NCBI GenBank assembly: GCA_027186245.1
Contig: CP114482.1
Location: 31,081,209 to 31,145,208 of the forward strand
Length of the DNA stretch: 64,000 nt
Direction: 5' to 3'
DNA from: Coriaria nepalensis
Lineage: Eukaryota; Streptophyta; Magnoliopsida; Cucurbitales; Coriariaceae
Part shown: positions 34,881 to 45,980 of the stretch, piece by piece
Numbering within the stretch: position 1 is the stretch's first letter
Layout: the number at the start of each line of letters is the position of its first letter
Notes under the pieces: model-generated
Database searches by the model: none
The model's input: only the letters and a program-made list of their open reading frames with translations
What the model was told of the DNA's origin: nothing
Translations under genes and position numbers: made by a program

Positions 34881-36254
34881 AGTGACATTGAAAATTCAGT
34901 TAAAGGTAATGAAGTTCAAAATGACCTCCAACACTATACCTAAATAAGATTTTGACACATGGAACTAGCCATTAGAGTTCCAAGTTCAAATCAGATTTCA
35001 GTCGGCCTCTCAATGTAGTCGGCTAGTTGTGTTACTTGGTTTGAATTAGAGATCAATAGATTGATAAAAACCAAATATCTCAAAAAGAGGTGTGTGGGCA
35101 AATGGTTAACACAAGTTGAGGGACAAGCTTAACAAAATGGGCTTTGCGTGCAAGAAAACATCTACGTGGCATGTGAATGTTACTCCCACTACCCACATTT
35201 CTTCAATGGTTGGAAAATACCTCCATGATCGCCTAAGGAATATGGACATAACGTCCACAATTTCGGCCACTTACCTCTTCAACAGTCGGCTGGTCAAATT
35301 TTTTTTCTCTAAATACAACTCTAGGTTTTCATTTTCAAGTGTCCAACATTGAATTCAAAACTGGTCCAGCACCAACACAAAGTAGCAACATAAAAACCTT
35401 TATCAACAACACTACACCCCTACCATTTAAATTACCTTGTCATTTTGAGTGTTTCTTGTGGCATTGTTTTTGCTTAGTAGATGTGAAAATCCAAGAATGG
35501 TTGAATCCTAGAGCATTTTGGCCTAGTTTAATATCTTGATTTTCATAGTGAGGTCAGATCATTTTTTTCAGAACTTTTATTAGAATTCCTTCTCTTAGTA
35601 ATACCTCGAGTATTTTTGGTACATCCATATAATCTAGAAAACCACAAAACAATATACACCTTTGTTGCATTATGTCCACCCACCATTGCCAAAATGCATG
35701 ATATCTGAAAAGTAGCCTCAAGAAGCTGGGGCACCCGGTGGGACCCATTATAAATAAAAGCCTATAAATATCCCCCATGACTAGGCATAACCTTCATAGC
35801 CAAAGTCCTGGCAAGGGGCCAAACAAATGGTGAAACATCCGAACAACCCTCTACCCCAGCATTTAATCCTCCATTGACTAGAGGCAAAGATTTCAAGGAT
35901 AGAGAGCAATTTGATGTAGAGGCAGTGTTAGCTTAAATGACACCCAATCAAGAAAATTTATCGCTTGAGCATACTCATTCCACCCTGGAGACATCCAATA
36001 GATGTTCCAGCCAAGTCACTTATAAAGGAAGCCCAAGTTAGTGTCCTTCAGACATCCTAATTGTTTGCCTCCTGAAAATGATGGACGAGTTAGATGCCTG
36101 ATCAACATACAATTCACCCCACTTGGCCAAATGCCTAGAAAAACTGAACAAAAATTGATAAAAAAAACCTCCATAAGTACTAGAAGTTTTCTTATAGGAA
36201 AGAACACCATGGGGTTGTGCAACCCCACCCATTAACCAAGAGGTTGACAACATA
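34881..36254. other. Unassigned transposon-like stretch
   Basis: Contains CGGCC/TCGGC motifs like the neighbouring Gypsy sequence and two minus-strand open stretches (35554-35778 with MGPTGCPSFLRLLF and WQWWVDIMQQ; 36038-36253 with WGELYVDQASN and FRRQTIRMSEG). I do not recognise them; they could be a further extra ORF of a Gypsy element or the reverse of one. No function is claimed. Confidence 0.35.
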
Positions 36255-37325
36255 GTTTGTAAGTTAGTGAGCCTACTCGAACCTAAGCATAAGTGTCAAT
36301 AAAAGTTTAAACATCCGGGTTCTCGATTTTATCAAAAAGCACCAAGATCCCGATTTATATGAATGAAAAGAAAAGTTATATGAAATTATGGTGTTCATTA
36401 TTCAATGCAAGAATTTAATGAAAGGGAGAAGAAGAAGTCATCAAAGAGTTAACTTATACCTAACTTTCTAATCCACCAAAACTAGACAGTTTCACACACA
36501 AGCTCAAACCGCGGTTGCCCTTCCTCCTTGATCTGTCATTGTTGGTTCATTGGTTCTAAGTTGTTACAAGTTGCACAAATAATAACTCTCTAGGGTGATT
36601 TCATGTTTCAATCTCAACTCATGAGAAAGAAACTTGGAGAAGAGGAAATGTTTCGAAGTTGAAAGCTTGAGAGAACTTTCCTCTAGGGTGATTTCATGTT
36701 TCACTCTGTCTCTCTCTTCAATGTGGCGCAACAAGGGGTTATGGAAACCCTAGAGATGTGTGCCTTTATATAAGGCACTCTCTCTTAGGTTGAGTCTAAT
36801 TGGGCCTCCAAGACCCAATTCCCTTTTAAAGTGAATGCTTAGGTTTCCTGTGCGCATTTTAATTTGGACCTTTCCACATAAGTCTGGTTTGATCTATTAA
36901 TACTTTAATAACCAACCGTGATTTTCTTTATCCCCGAAAAATATTGTTTAAAAAACTTATCTAGTCAATTTAATATTTTTTAAAATAGTTATTTAAAGTC
37001 AAATTAGATTAAATCATTTAATGTATATGCTAGTAGTGCGGGTGTAAACTAGACTTAACAAACTAAAGTAAATAAAGATTTAACTCTTAAATGAAGTTCT
37101 ATAAGAATGAGTCAAAATTCTCCAGTTTAGATTTTGAAACGAGATCCAATCATCCTGTATATGTGTGACCAGATAGATTCTATACTACGCCAGTATGTGG
37201 GCTTATAATGACTTGTGGATTTATCCATCTAATGAATGGACCATTTGGACCTTAAAAGTACTTTTAAGCCGAATAGTTAATATGATTATCTTTCTTGATC
37301 AATTAACTTAAACTACTAGACCAAC
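36255..37325 (-). repeat. Truncated long-LTR Copia LTR (3' part)
   Basis: Aligns with 57113-58260: shared GTGTTCATTATTCAATGCAAG, CACACACAAGCTC, TTATATAAGGCACTCTC-like TATA region, TATGTGTGACC and TTAATATGAT. Only the LTR 3' half is present; the PBS and the 5' half are missing. Confidence 0.8.
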
Positions 37326-37329
37326 ATTA

Positions 37330-38545
37330 ACCACTATTAAGGAAGGTGAGTCAGCCTACCAAATGGGTAACCAGATGACCAAACAAGGAGCACGGCCATC
37401 TGAGTCGGCCAACAAGCCAACCAAGGAAGCCGTGCGGCCAACCGACTGACTAAGGAAGGTGCATGGCCAACCCGCTGACCAAGAAAGTAGTGCACCCATC
37501 CAAGTTTGTCTAACTTGGATTCCCTTCGCAGCCTGTGTTTATAAGTCAGTCGAACTATTTGGTTGCACAATCGATTTTCCCTCATTTTCAGTCATTTTTT
37601 TATAGATTTCTAGGTCACTTTTGCAAATTTGAAGGGAACATTCACCAAGTTCAGGGATTTTTCAACAAGTCAATAATTTTCTTGCAAATTAGAAGAGCCT
37701 TTTGACCAATTCAGAAGGTTTTTAAGCAAATATGAGGGTCTATTTGTATATGGAGATTGTTGACTAATTGAAGGAATTTAGCATGAAAGAATAAATTTTT
37801 TAAGGACAAAATAGTAAAATTTGAACCGAAAATGCTTTTTTCAGAAAAATCAAGATGCTTGCTGCCCAAGTTTCGTCGTGCTTGCAAAGAAGAGGCTCCT
37901 CTAAGGCAAAAAAAGAAAAAAAAAAAAAAAGAAACACAAAACACAACAATAAAACCACCATCAAACAACCTAGAAGGTGCGATACTACTTTCTCTGCCCA
38001 AAGCCTTAAATCAATCCTTCAATGGATTTTTCATCGCTCCGTAGGTACTCTTCTTGCATGATTCACCAAGTATTCATGATACTCCCATTATCCACAAATA
38101 GCTTAGTTGTCGTCATTTTATTCATCGTTCAACATATTTACTATCAAAATCTAATGTAACCCATTAGGCATTCTATTATACTTCTTTCCCTCTATTATCA
38201 ACTCAGATCTATTTTCGTTATGGTATATGTCGTTACATTAATACAATGTCTAATTTAATTTTGTCTTTAATTTAATGCCTTATTTAATTTACGCTCTTTA
38301 ATCTAATTCGCATTTAATTTATGCATTATACTTTACATTGCTTTTAATTTAATGCACATTTTTTTACCTTGCCTTTGATACTCCCTACACTTTATTTTAT
38401 TGCACTTTCTTTTATCATCTTTAATTTATCCATAATTTAGATTACCATTTTTTTGAGGTATCTTTACTCTTGGCATGCTCAGGTACTATATTACATTCCA
38501 AGATAGATTGATTAACTTCTTGAACCCCGCACGTTCACTGAATTT
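37330..38545 (+). repeat. Tat-type Gypsy LTR, plus orientation
   Basis: Matches the reverse complement of 52561-53850: a GGCCAACC/CGGCCAAC-rich U3 (37330-37500), CTTCAATGGATTTTTCAT, ATTCACCAAGTATTC and the AT-rich TTTAATTTAATGC array (38240-38460). It ends near GTTCACTGAATTTGAA without the PBS seen at 52542-52560. A truncated or solo LTR, opposite in orientation to the large Gypsy element to its right. Confidence 0.8.
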
Positions 38546-38791
38546 GAACAGTAATGGTTACAAATGGTGTGCAATGAAAGCTCAAGAACCAAGGTCTCAT
38601 CAGTTTATCTGGCGTTATCACTTTATCTGAAAGAACGTCGAAAGAGTTCAAGTGAACATAAGATAATAAGCACTAATAAATAATATAACAAATCCACTCA
38701 CTAAGAAACTTAACCGACAAAAGTTTAATATCCATCTTTACAAGATGAGAATAAGATTCCAAAGTAATTGGCTTTAGTGCAAGTGGGAGAT
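38546..38791 (+). other. Copia 3' end with polypurine tract
   Basis: A short stretch ending in GTGCAAGTGGGAGAT (38777-38791), a polypurine tract immediately before an LTR start. No coding sequence is evident. Confidence 0.5.
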
Positions 38792-39325
38792 TGAAAATAT
38801 AATGCTCGTCAAGCCAATCGAGTATAACCGGAAGTCAAATACTTATGAGAGTCAATCTTAACTTGTATAAGTTATCAACATAATTAAATACATAGCATTC
38901 AATTGACCATATAATTATCTATCATGTTGTTTTATGTTGGAAATAATAATTGCATGCATGATTAATTATATGGGATACTTGATTGATTCTCAGGTCTCAG
39001 ATATGCACTTGGAATCATATAGTGATAATGCTCGATGAGATCAAAGATAGCTTGTCTAAGAACAAATTATTATAGTTATAGGATTTTCATGATAGGATAA
39101 TGACAATCTGTAAAGACTATTACATGTGTCATCTTCTTCAAAAGAAGAGTGATGTTCTCATAATCATTGATATTTGAAAATACCATGATAGGCATGTAGG
39201 TGACTAGTACAGACTTAATCATTGAATGTGATAACTTGATAAATCTCATTGGTAAATATATTGTCGGTTAATGTGAATTTTTTTGTGATTATGTTACTTG
39301 TGATTCTAAGATATGAGGTCACCAC
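38792..39325 (+). repeat. Long-LTR Copia LTR, 5' part, plus orientation
   Basis: Starts TGAAAATATAATGCTCGTCAAG right after the PPT, matching the start of the LTRs at 20342 and 43738 (GTCAAGCCAATCGAG). It is truncated near 39325, where the Gypsy 3' LTR remnant begins. Confidence 0.65.
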
Positions 39326-39430
39326 AGTTCTTAACCTATTCCATCTTTTTCTAAGTTGGCTTCGTTGTTTTCTTATTGAGATTTTTTCCAACATATTTCA
39401 AATGTCAAAACATGAATTTTGGCATCAACA
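39326..39430 (-). repeat. 3' LTR stub of the Gypsy element and PPT
   Basis: About 100 bp matching 53855-53950 (TTTCCAACATAT, AATTTTGGC) with the LTR start TGTTGATGCC at 39430. It is preceded on the minus strand by a GGGGGGCA polypurine tract (39431-39441). Confidence 0.75.
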
Positions 39431-39653
39431 AATGCCCCCCAATATTCTTTTATTGAGTAATCTAAAAATAATAAGAATAATGGACATGGGGCCTCTATAA
39501 ATTTGGCCTATTGTCACAAATTGCTGCCTAGAATACCTTATGATTCAAAGACTTCATCATCCAGTTCTAATCACATAGGAAGCAACACCCTATCCATCTA
39601 CCCTTCATCCTTTCATGCTCAAACTAGCGGTTTTTCCCTAACAAGGCATAACC

Positions 39654-40340
39654 TCAGCATGCATAGATCCTAGCCTTGAAGAGATCTTGACGGAGCTTGA
39701 CAATGTCATTTACTCCAAATAGGCCTATAATTAAAGATGGATCAAGTTGAAGAGGATATCTAATGAGATGAGACAACTCACTGCCCTTCAGAAGCAACAA
39801 TTCGAGATAAAGGTAGGAGCTGTTAACTTTCGTGCCAATCACGACTTAGAACTCCATACTATGAATCAAAGGAAGCCATTGATCAAGGATGTTCATCAAC
39901 ACTTCGAGCAGCTGAGTAATGAACATAAAATTTAATCACCGAGATATCAGAATTCGAAGCCAAAATTATAACCCCCCATTATCGTTGATTCGACGTACGT
40001 GTATTTCTTGGCGAAATTCAAAGTATCTACAGCGGTATGATAAAGAGTACAAATCGGTATCTGAATGAACTATCTCAAGACCAATCCTCCATTTGGCGAC
40101 ATCGGGACGCATTCAAGACTTCGATGTTGATCGAGCATGGAGTGGTCTTCAAGACCTTCTTCAGACTTGACAATGAATGGCCCGTAGGCCCTATTTCAAT
40201 TTTTACTTTCTCAACTGACTTTAGTATAATTAGTCAAGTAGTGTTTTTTTGTGTTATTCCCGATTTTGCTAATAATCGGCTTAAAATAATTAATGTTCAT
40301 CTTTTGATCAAATTTTGGGCGTCTGTTAATAATTAAAGTT
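39654..40340 (+). pseudogene. Coiled-coil tail of an additional antisense ORF
   Basis: The plus-strand frame 39747-39935 (MRQLTALQKQQFEIK, LIKDVHQHFEQLSNEHK) is helical and charged like the tails at 31690 and 32995. It lies before the start codon of the ORF beginning at 41001, so it belongs to another copy of the extra ORF. Stops end it. After it comes the AT-rich block with TCGGCTTAAAATAATT. Confidence 0.45.
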
Positions 40341-40619
40341 TGTCTATTTTTTACATCTGATATGAATTTGAAATAAAATCGAAACAATCTTGTTTATTCC
40401 AATCATGAAAGATTTAAATTTGAAATAAAATCTAAAAAATGTTTACCGTTGCCTTTAAATCTGATAAGATCAACATATAATCGGCCTAAAATTAGCCAAA
40501 TCTTCCCGAAAACTAATCAATATTTTCCTAAATCTATTCAAATTAAATTCAAATAGCTAAATCTTTAGAAATCTCAAGAATATCATCGAAAATCGGATAT
40601 AGAACATATTACTAGTTCT

Positions 40620-40800
40620 GGTGGACAGTAGGACTTCCCGGCAGCTTCGGCCACCTTACGCGACCTGTTTCATCATGGGCGGCCTAGCAGTCATCTTAGT
40701 CGGCCACCTAGGTCAGCCGATGTGGTTGGCCAATCTTGGTCAGTCACGTCCAAGGTTGGCCTAGCTTAGCCGACCGCCCAACATGATGGACCGAGGCCGA
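40620..40800 (+). promoter_or_regulatory. GGCC/CGGCC motif cluster upstream of the antisense ORF
   Basis: Within 180 bp the motifs TTCGGCC, GTCGGCC, GTTGGCC and GCCGA(C/T) recur about ten times. The same kind of cluster fills U3 of the Gypsy LTR at 53570-53830 and 37330-37500. It precedes a C15 run (40882-40896) and the ORF start at 41001, so it may be promoter sequence for that ORF, an inference. Confidence 0.4.
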
Positions 40801-40881
40801 TAGTGAGATGGGGTTGCCACCCAATCCCAGCCCTCTATTTTTTCCTCTCCTTACCCCTTTTTCTACAAAAAAGCATCCTAA

Positions 40882-40896
40882 CCCCCCCCCCCCCCC
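40882..40896. repeat. C15 homopolymer
   Basis: A run of fifteen C residues about 105 bp before the start of the antisense ORF. Confidence 0.9.
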
Positions 40897-41000
40897 TTCA
40901 ACCTTATAATGCTCTCTTTAAACTTTTCCTCCACTCTCCACTCTCTCCTCAAAAAGTCTCTTGGAGTGTCATACCTTTGTGGAAAACTAGTTTATTTCTC

Positions 41001-41340
41001 ATGGCCACCGATGTTGCTGCTCTTCTTACCGGGACTCCTAAATCGGGCGACTGCGATTTCTATGCTTTAGTGAGAATCAACAAAGGTATGACCCTCAACC
41101 TTTGTATTAATAGCAATAAGAATAGTATTCATGATTGCAGAATTTTTCCGTTTAATATCCAATTTCATTTTGAAGTCGACCGAATCGACTGGACTTTTAC
41201 GTTGGGTCCATCTTTAAGAAGTTGGCCGACCCTGACTCCTACTTTTGGTGGGCTGGATAGATCGACTAATGCCCTTTTATTTCTCTATATGGCAATCGGG
41301 TGGGTTGGCCAAGTTTATATAGGTAAATAGGGATTCTCTT
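41001..41340 (+). pseudogene. Antisense extra ORF of the Gypsy element, 5' part
   Basis: ATG at 41001 starts MATDVAALLTGTPKSG, YALVRINK, then a GT that may be a splice donor (AAAG/GTATGA near 41083). Open sequence continues to 41327 with GLDRSTNALLFLYMAIG. It is interrupted by the Copia LTR insertion just after. I do not recognise a definite domain here; position and layout match the PMD-type ORF copies at 24.7 and 33.7 kb. Confidence 0.45.
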
Positions 41341-41344
41341 TTAT

Positions 41345-41635
41345 ATAATGATCATATGCAGTCGATCGACTTATAGTCATGTGCACGCGTTGCTAGTAAT
41401 GGTGTGCGCACGATTTCCTAGCGATAGTGCTTGCCGCTATTCTCCGGTAAAGTTGCTAGTTTTCCAAGCAACGACAGCTAATGTCCCGAAACAGATCATC
41501 ATTTTTTCGTCATTTCCAAAATTATCGAGATTTAAGATTTTGTTTCAAAAACACAAATGGCATCACAAACATTCATGAACAAGATAAAAACATCACATTA
41601 AAATAAACTACACATGCTTTTCTAGTATGACTTAA
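41345..41635 (-). other. Leader remnant of the inserted long-LTR Copia
   Basis: Non-coding sequence on the internal side of the PBS at 41636-41647. It is the only internal part left of the Copia whose 5' LTR follows. Confidence 0.4.
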
Positions 41636-43738
41636 GCTCTGATACCACTTTTAAGATTTCATGCATACAAAGCAGCGAAAGTAATATTTTAAATCTTTGG
41701 ATCTCATCCTAATCATAGTATAATTCAATAGTAAGATCGATCATACAACATTTAAATATTGCACATATAAACTCTTGCCAAAAAAATACAGTAAACCCCG
41801 TGAATTTAAATTTCAAGTTTAGGTTAAAGGGTTATTTTAATTTGATGAGCAAACCATTATAATTCCTCTTACAATGCAAATTGAAGGGAAGATTCAAGAC
41901 GCCCACGTGTTCATCCTCTAATCATAATCCGCACTATTCGTTCACTCAATTAATTTTCCACCTTAGGATTCAATACATGGATCAAAAGATTCGTGGAAAA
42001 GGGATGAGAAAAAACCCTTGTTTTCTCTCTAACAGTTTCGACCAAGAGGAGGAGATGAGCACTTATGATTTTCGGCCACCCTAGTGGTCTACTTATACTT
42101 AACCAAGTCTAAGGTTTCCTAATCATATTATGTTTTCTTGTAGCATTAGGATTCCGAATACCATTAGGTTTCCTTAATTTAATTAAGAAAATAAATGGGT
42201 CAAACCCATATATATGTGGCCGGCCATTACCATGGGTCATACCCATGGATATTAATCATCTATTTGATTAATTTGACTCATGAAAATTCAATTAATAATT
42301 GATGTATTAATCCTTTAATATATTATAATTAACATGAACCTTTAGGACCATTTTATAATTAAATAAAAGTTCATTTGTAATTTATTAATTTTTAATTAAA
42401 TTAATGTCATACTTAGTTGTGATAAAAAAGCTACATGATATTAGATTTAACAAATTAATCATTACTATTTTGTCCTTATTGTCAAACTACAAGTCAAATT
42501 ACTCATATTACCCTTAAAATTGAAACAGTCCATTTTTCCTTTTTCCTCTAATTAATCTTAACTGGGTTGCTATCAAATCTTATATGTGTGACCGATTAGG
42601 CTCTACATCACATTAATAAGAGGATCTCATAATACTTTATGATTTTATTTAATTCACAATTAAATTCATTTAATTTAATTCATAATTAAAATAATTTAAT
42701 TTAAAACATATTTTAAATTAAACCGTTAACATAATGATCTCATGATTAAATAATGTAAACCTCCAAGTCAAGATTAACTTCTACCAAAGTGTCAAGACTA
42801 CCCAGGAGATGAGAAGTACCATATTCCAAAAGAACCTCATGTGACTATATTATATTTACAGTTAGTAATATTTATATCTTGCTAATATCCCCACTTATCC
42901 TAGGGCATGGTTTAACTGTTAAACCTAATAGAAAAATTATATGAACCATTATATCTGTAATGAACATGGATAATGAATTTACATAAACTCCTTTCATACC
43001 ATAATAGTTGCAAAGATTCAATGTTCAAAAAAGTATATAATTCATATGATCTATTTCCAAATATGGAAGTAATTGATTTCTTTTTGATCACTCACAACCT
43101 TCATGTATTAAACATACTCAATGGTCTACTCCGTGTTCACTCTTGGTTAGGGTTAATTGGACGAATGTCAAAGCATGAAACCACTACACAAGATACCTGG
43201 CAATCTCAAGTCTAAGAACCATGTAATATAGTTACTAGATAATTCTCATTAACAGTCAGTATTAATTACCAATAAGAATTATCTAAATATCACGTTTAGT
43301 ACCATTAGTCTCTACTAAGCACTCACATAATCATCATGATGTTCCACTAACATCAATGGTAATGAGATTAGCCACCCTGGACACTTAGGTGATGAACTAT
43401 TTGATTGTCTATTCAGATTATCAATATCCGTTCTTGAGATCCTATGACAACGAACAGTTTGTGTCTTAAGCTTTAAGCAACTTAAGTCTCAATTAACATA
43501 ATCTCTATCATTGTCTCCAAAGCGCATACCTTAAGAAATTATACTTTATCATGATATGTATTTATAGAACATAAGATATTAATTTCAACAAAATTAATAA
43601 ACATGATAAATAATAACTTGCTTTCATAAATGACAACTAATAATAATATTCATTATCTTGCTAATATAGATAGTATCACATAAAGTTTTTATCCCCATTG
43701 AGTTAAAACTCGATTGGCTTGACTAACATATACTTTCA
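41636..43738 (-). repeat. Long-LTR Copia 5' LTR (about 2.09 kb) with PBS
   Basis: A canonical PBS, TGGTATCAGAGC on the minus strand (41636-41647), is followed outward by an LTR running to TGAAAGTATATG at 43738. Segments match 57113-58600, 36255-37325, 21881-22908 and 20200-20342, so this is the fullest LTR of the family in the window. No matching 3' LTR remains at this site, so the element is truncated. Confidence 0.75.
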
Positions 43739-44639
43739 GAGTCGATACTGATCCGGCAACACCTCACTATAATGTTATGATCATGCCATGTTTATGCATC
43801 ATGATTATTATTTACTAGCATAACATTAATTCTTATATGATATTACATGAAACTGGTGGTGTCTATTTTTATCTTTATTTTTTGTTAGAGTATGTATATT
43901 CATGTAATATAACCTCTATTTCTAGCATGCTATATAAAATTCAAACCATACTTCATCAATTCAGCAAACTATATAGTAATCATAATAACAACCCTAGCAC
44001 CATAATAACAGCATACAAACAGTATTCTTATATTGTAAGTGAGACTATACTTACAACAAGCTTTAAGAAAATGGTTGGGTTGTGAATCCTAATCCTTTTC
44101 TTCCTTTTTCTTACTTATTTCTCTCCTTCCTCCCTTTCTTTCTTTCTTTCTTTTCATCTCCTTCTTCTCACTCTCTTTTCTTTCTTCCTCTCCTTCTCCT
44201 TTCTCTCTTATTTCCTCTTTGTTCTCTCTTCTTTCTCTCTTCTCTCCCTCACCTCTATGCCTTTCAACAAGGCTAAAGCCGCATTAATATAGTGAAGGGA
44301 GGCTTGGCTTTTGTTCACACATTTGCAAGTATCATTAGACACTTGCTAATGTGTATAGGTGTCATAGGACACCTAATTAAGTGTCTTAATGAAACATGTG
44401 TCTTTAGTGACACACACACATATATATATATATATATTTCTTATAATTAAATTATAGCCCTCTTTAACTTTAAAAATTGCTAAAAGGCCCCCTTTTATTT
44501 GTATTATTACGATTATGCATAGTTTAGAATTAAAATTTGCTAAAAAATCACCCTTTCTATTTCTTTTTATACTATTATTTATAGTTTAGAAATCATTGGG
44601 GACTTACATGGATGTTAGCGATAAATTGCAATCCACCAT
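43739..44639. other. Unidentified insertion with a polypyrimidine tract
   Basis: About 0.9 kb between the Copia LTR and the resumed antisense ORF. It has an almost pure C/T tract (44095-44262), an AC/TA microsatellite (44410-44437) and AT-rich flanks with repeats of GTGTC and GACACxT. It resembles an LTR or UTR in composition but no termini were found. Confidence 0.4.
44095..44262. repeat. Polypyrimidine tract
   Basis: About 168 bp that is almost entirely C and T on the plus strand, including a TTTC-repeat core. The open frame through it is a low-complexity artefact. Confidence 0.85.
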
Positions 44640-45780
44640 TTGGTTGGTAACTCTAAGATTCGGGTCGCTCGACCCGGGACCTATTCAATCCACAAGGTGG
44701 TGGATATGTACTCTACTTTCTCTGATCCACTTACGTATTTTTTTCTTTCCATAACTGATGCTTCTGCTTTGTATCTCGAAAGTCAAGTCATATTGCTGAT
44801 CTTGGTCAAAAGACTCGGACTGACACGACTCCAGTAGATGTTTCTTCTTATGAGGATTCAGATACTCAGACTGCTCTTGCTAGTACTTGGCTAACAAAAT
44901 TTTCTTACTTTATCATATTCACAGCAGGTACCTTCGGACCTAGGAGCAAAGAGCGGATGCTAGCTATTCGAACCAACACTTCATCTTCCCGATCTAGGGA
45001 GCATCCTTCATCCAATGTTGCCAATCCTCATATCGTTGCTAGTGGTCCTCTTGCATTCGATGTTGAGGACACTGGTCATCTGGAAGACCAGGTGAGTGCC
45101 AACTCTAAATGCTCAACTTGAATTTTAATCTTTTGGTTTAGATTTTTGTTTCATCTTTTCTTTATACCTAAATGAATTCTAGGGTACCATTGAGGTAGAT
45201 CTAGAAGAGATTATGACAACGGCCCTTATAAGGTATGTTAGCCTTCCGGCTATTCAGCCGAAGCCCTCTTCTTAGGTTGACATGATTGCCATCCACGGTC
45301 GCATCGAGTCATTAGTGAGATTCCCTTACTGAGGCCATTGAGGTACTATTCATCATGATGCCGTTGTCGATATTAGTCAGGTTCTTTCTTAGGAGGGCAC
45401 TTCATCATTTGTATAGTTCAGGATAAGAGAAAGGCATCTTCTAAGAGTGCTTCCAGCCTGGGACAATGGGCGACTTTTGATACTGCTATAGGTAAGCTAT
45501 TTACATAGATTAAGGTTAGATGGCTTGAGAGATATGCATGGTCTAAGTGTCAGTCAAAGTTAGATATGGCGATGCATAGTCCTAGAGCGTCAAAGCAGAC
45601 TGTGTGTCATAGAGGATAGGTACAAAACTGTGACACTATTAAGGATCGAGCTTTCCCATATACCGTCATGAGATTGACTAACCAGGTTTCGGTGTGGACT
45701 TCAGCTGTAGATGAGGCGTAGAGGGAGCTTGAGAAGGCAAATGCCGCATGGGGTATCATTCAGATCATATGAACAAGCGT
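44640..45780 (+). pseudogene. Antisense extra ORF of the Gypsy element, 3' part
   Basis: Plus-strand pieces follow one another: VGNSKIRVARPGTYSIHK, DSDTQTALASTWLTKF (44850-44900), GTFGPRSKERMLAI (44930-44980), LAFDVEDTGHLEDQ ending at a donor-like CAG/GTGAG (45092), then a charged helical part (45420-45770: WLERYAWSKCQSKLDM, AVDEA, RELEKANAAWG). Introns and stops are likely. It ends about 200 bp from the integrase end, tail to tail. Function unknown. Confidence 0.5.
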
Positions 45781-45980
45781 ATCTCCCATTTTTATTGCTT
45801 TATTTCTTTAGTAAAGTCTATCATGACTTATTGACTTTTTGATCGGTTAAGGGGTCGATCCTCTTATGACTTTTACTACTTTTCATTAGTTCAGCTTAGT
45901 GGCCAATCCTTTAGTGGATGTTTTTGACATTTATTGTTGCTTGCATCTTATTTATTTCGAAAATGACCAAGTGAATAGTC

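Noticed and set aside
44082..44276. Small plus-strand frame rich in Leu, Phe and Ser
   Set aside because: Generated by the polypyrimidine tract.
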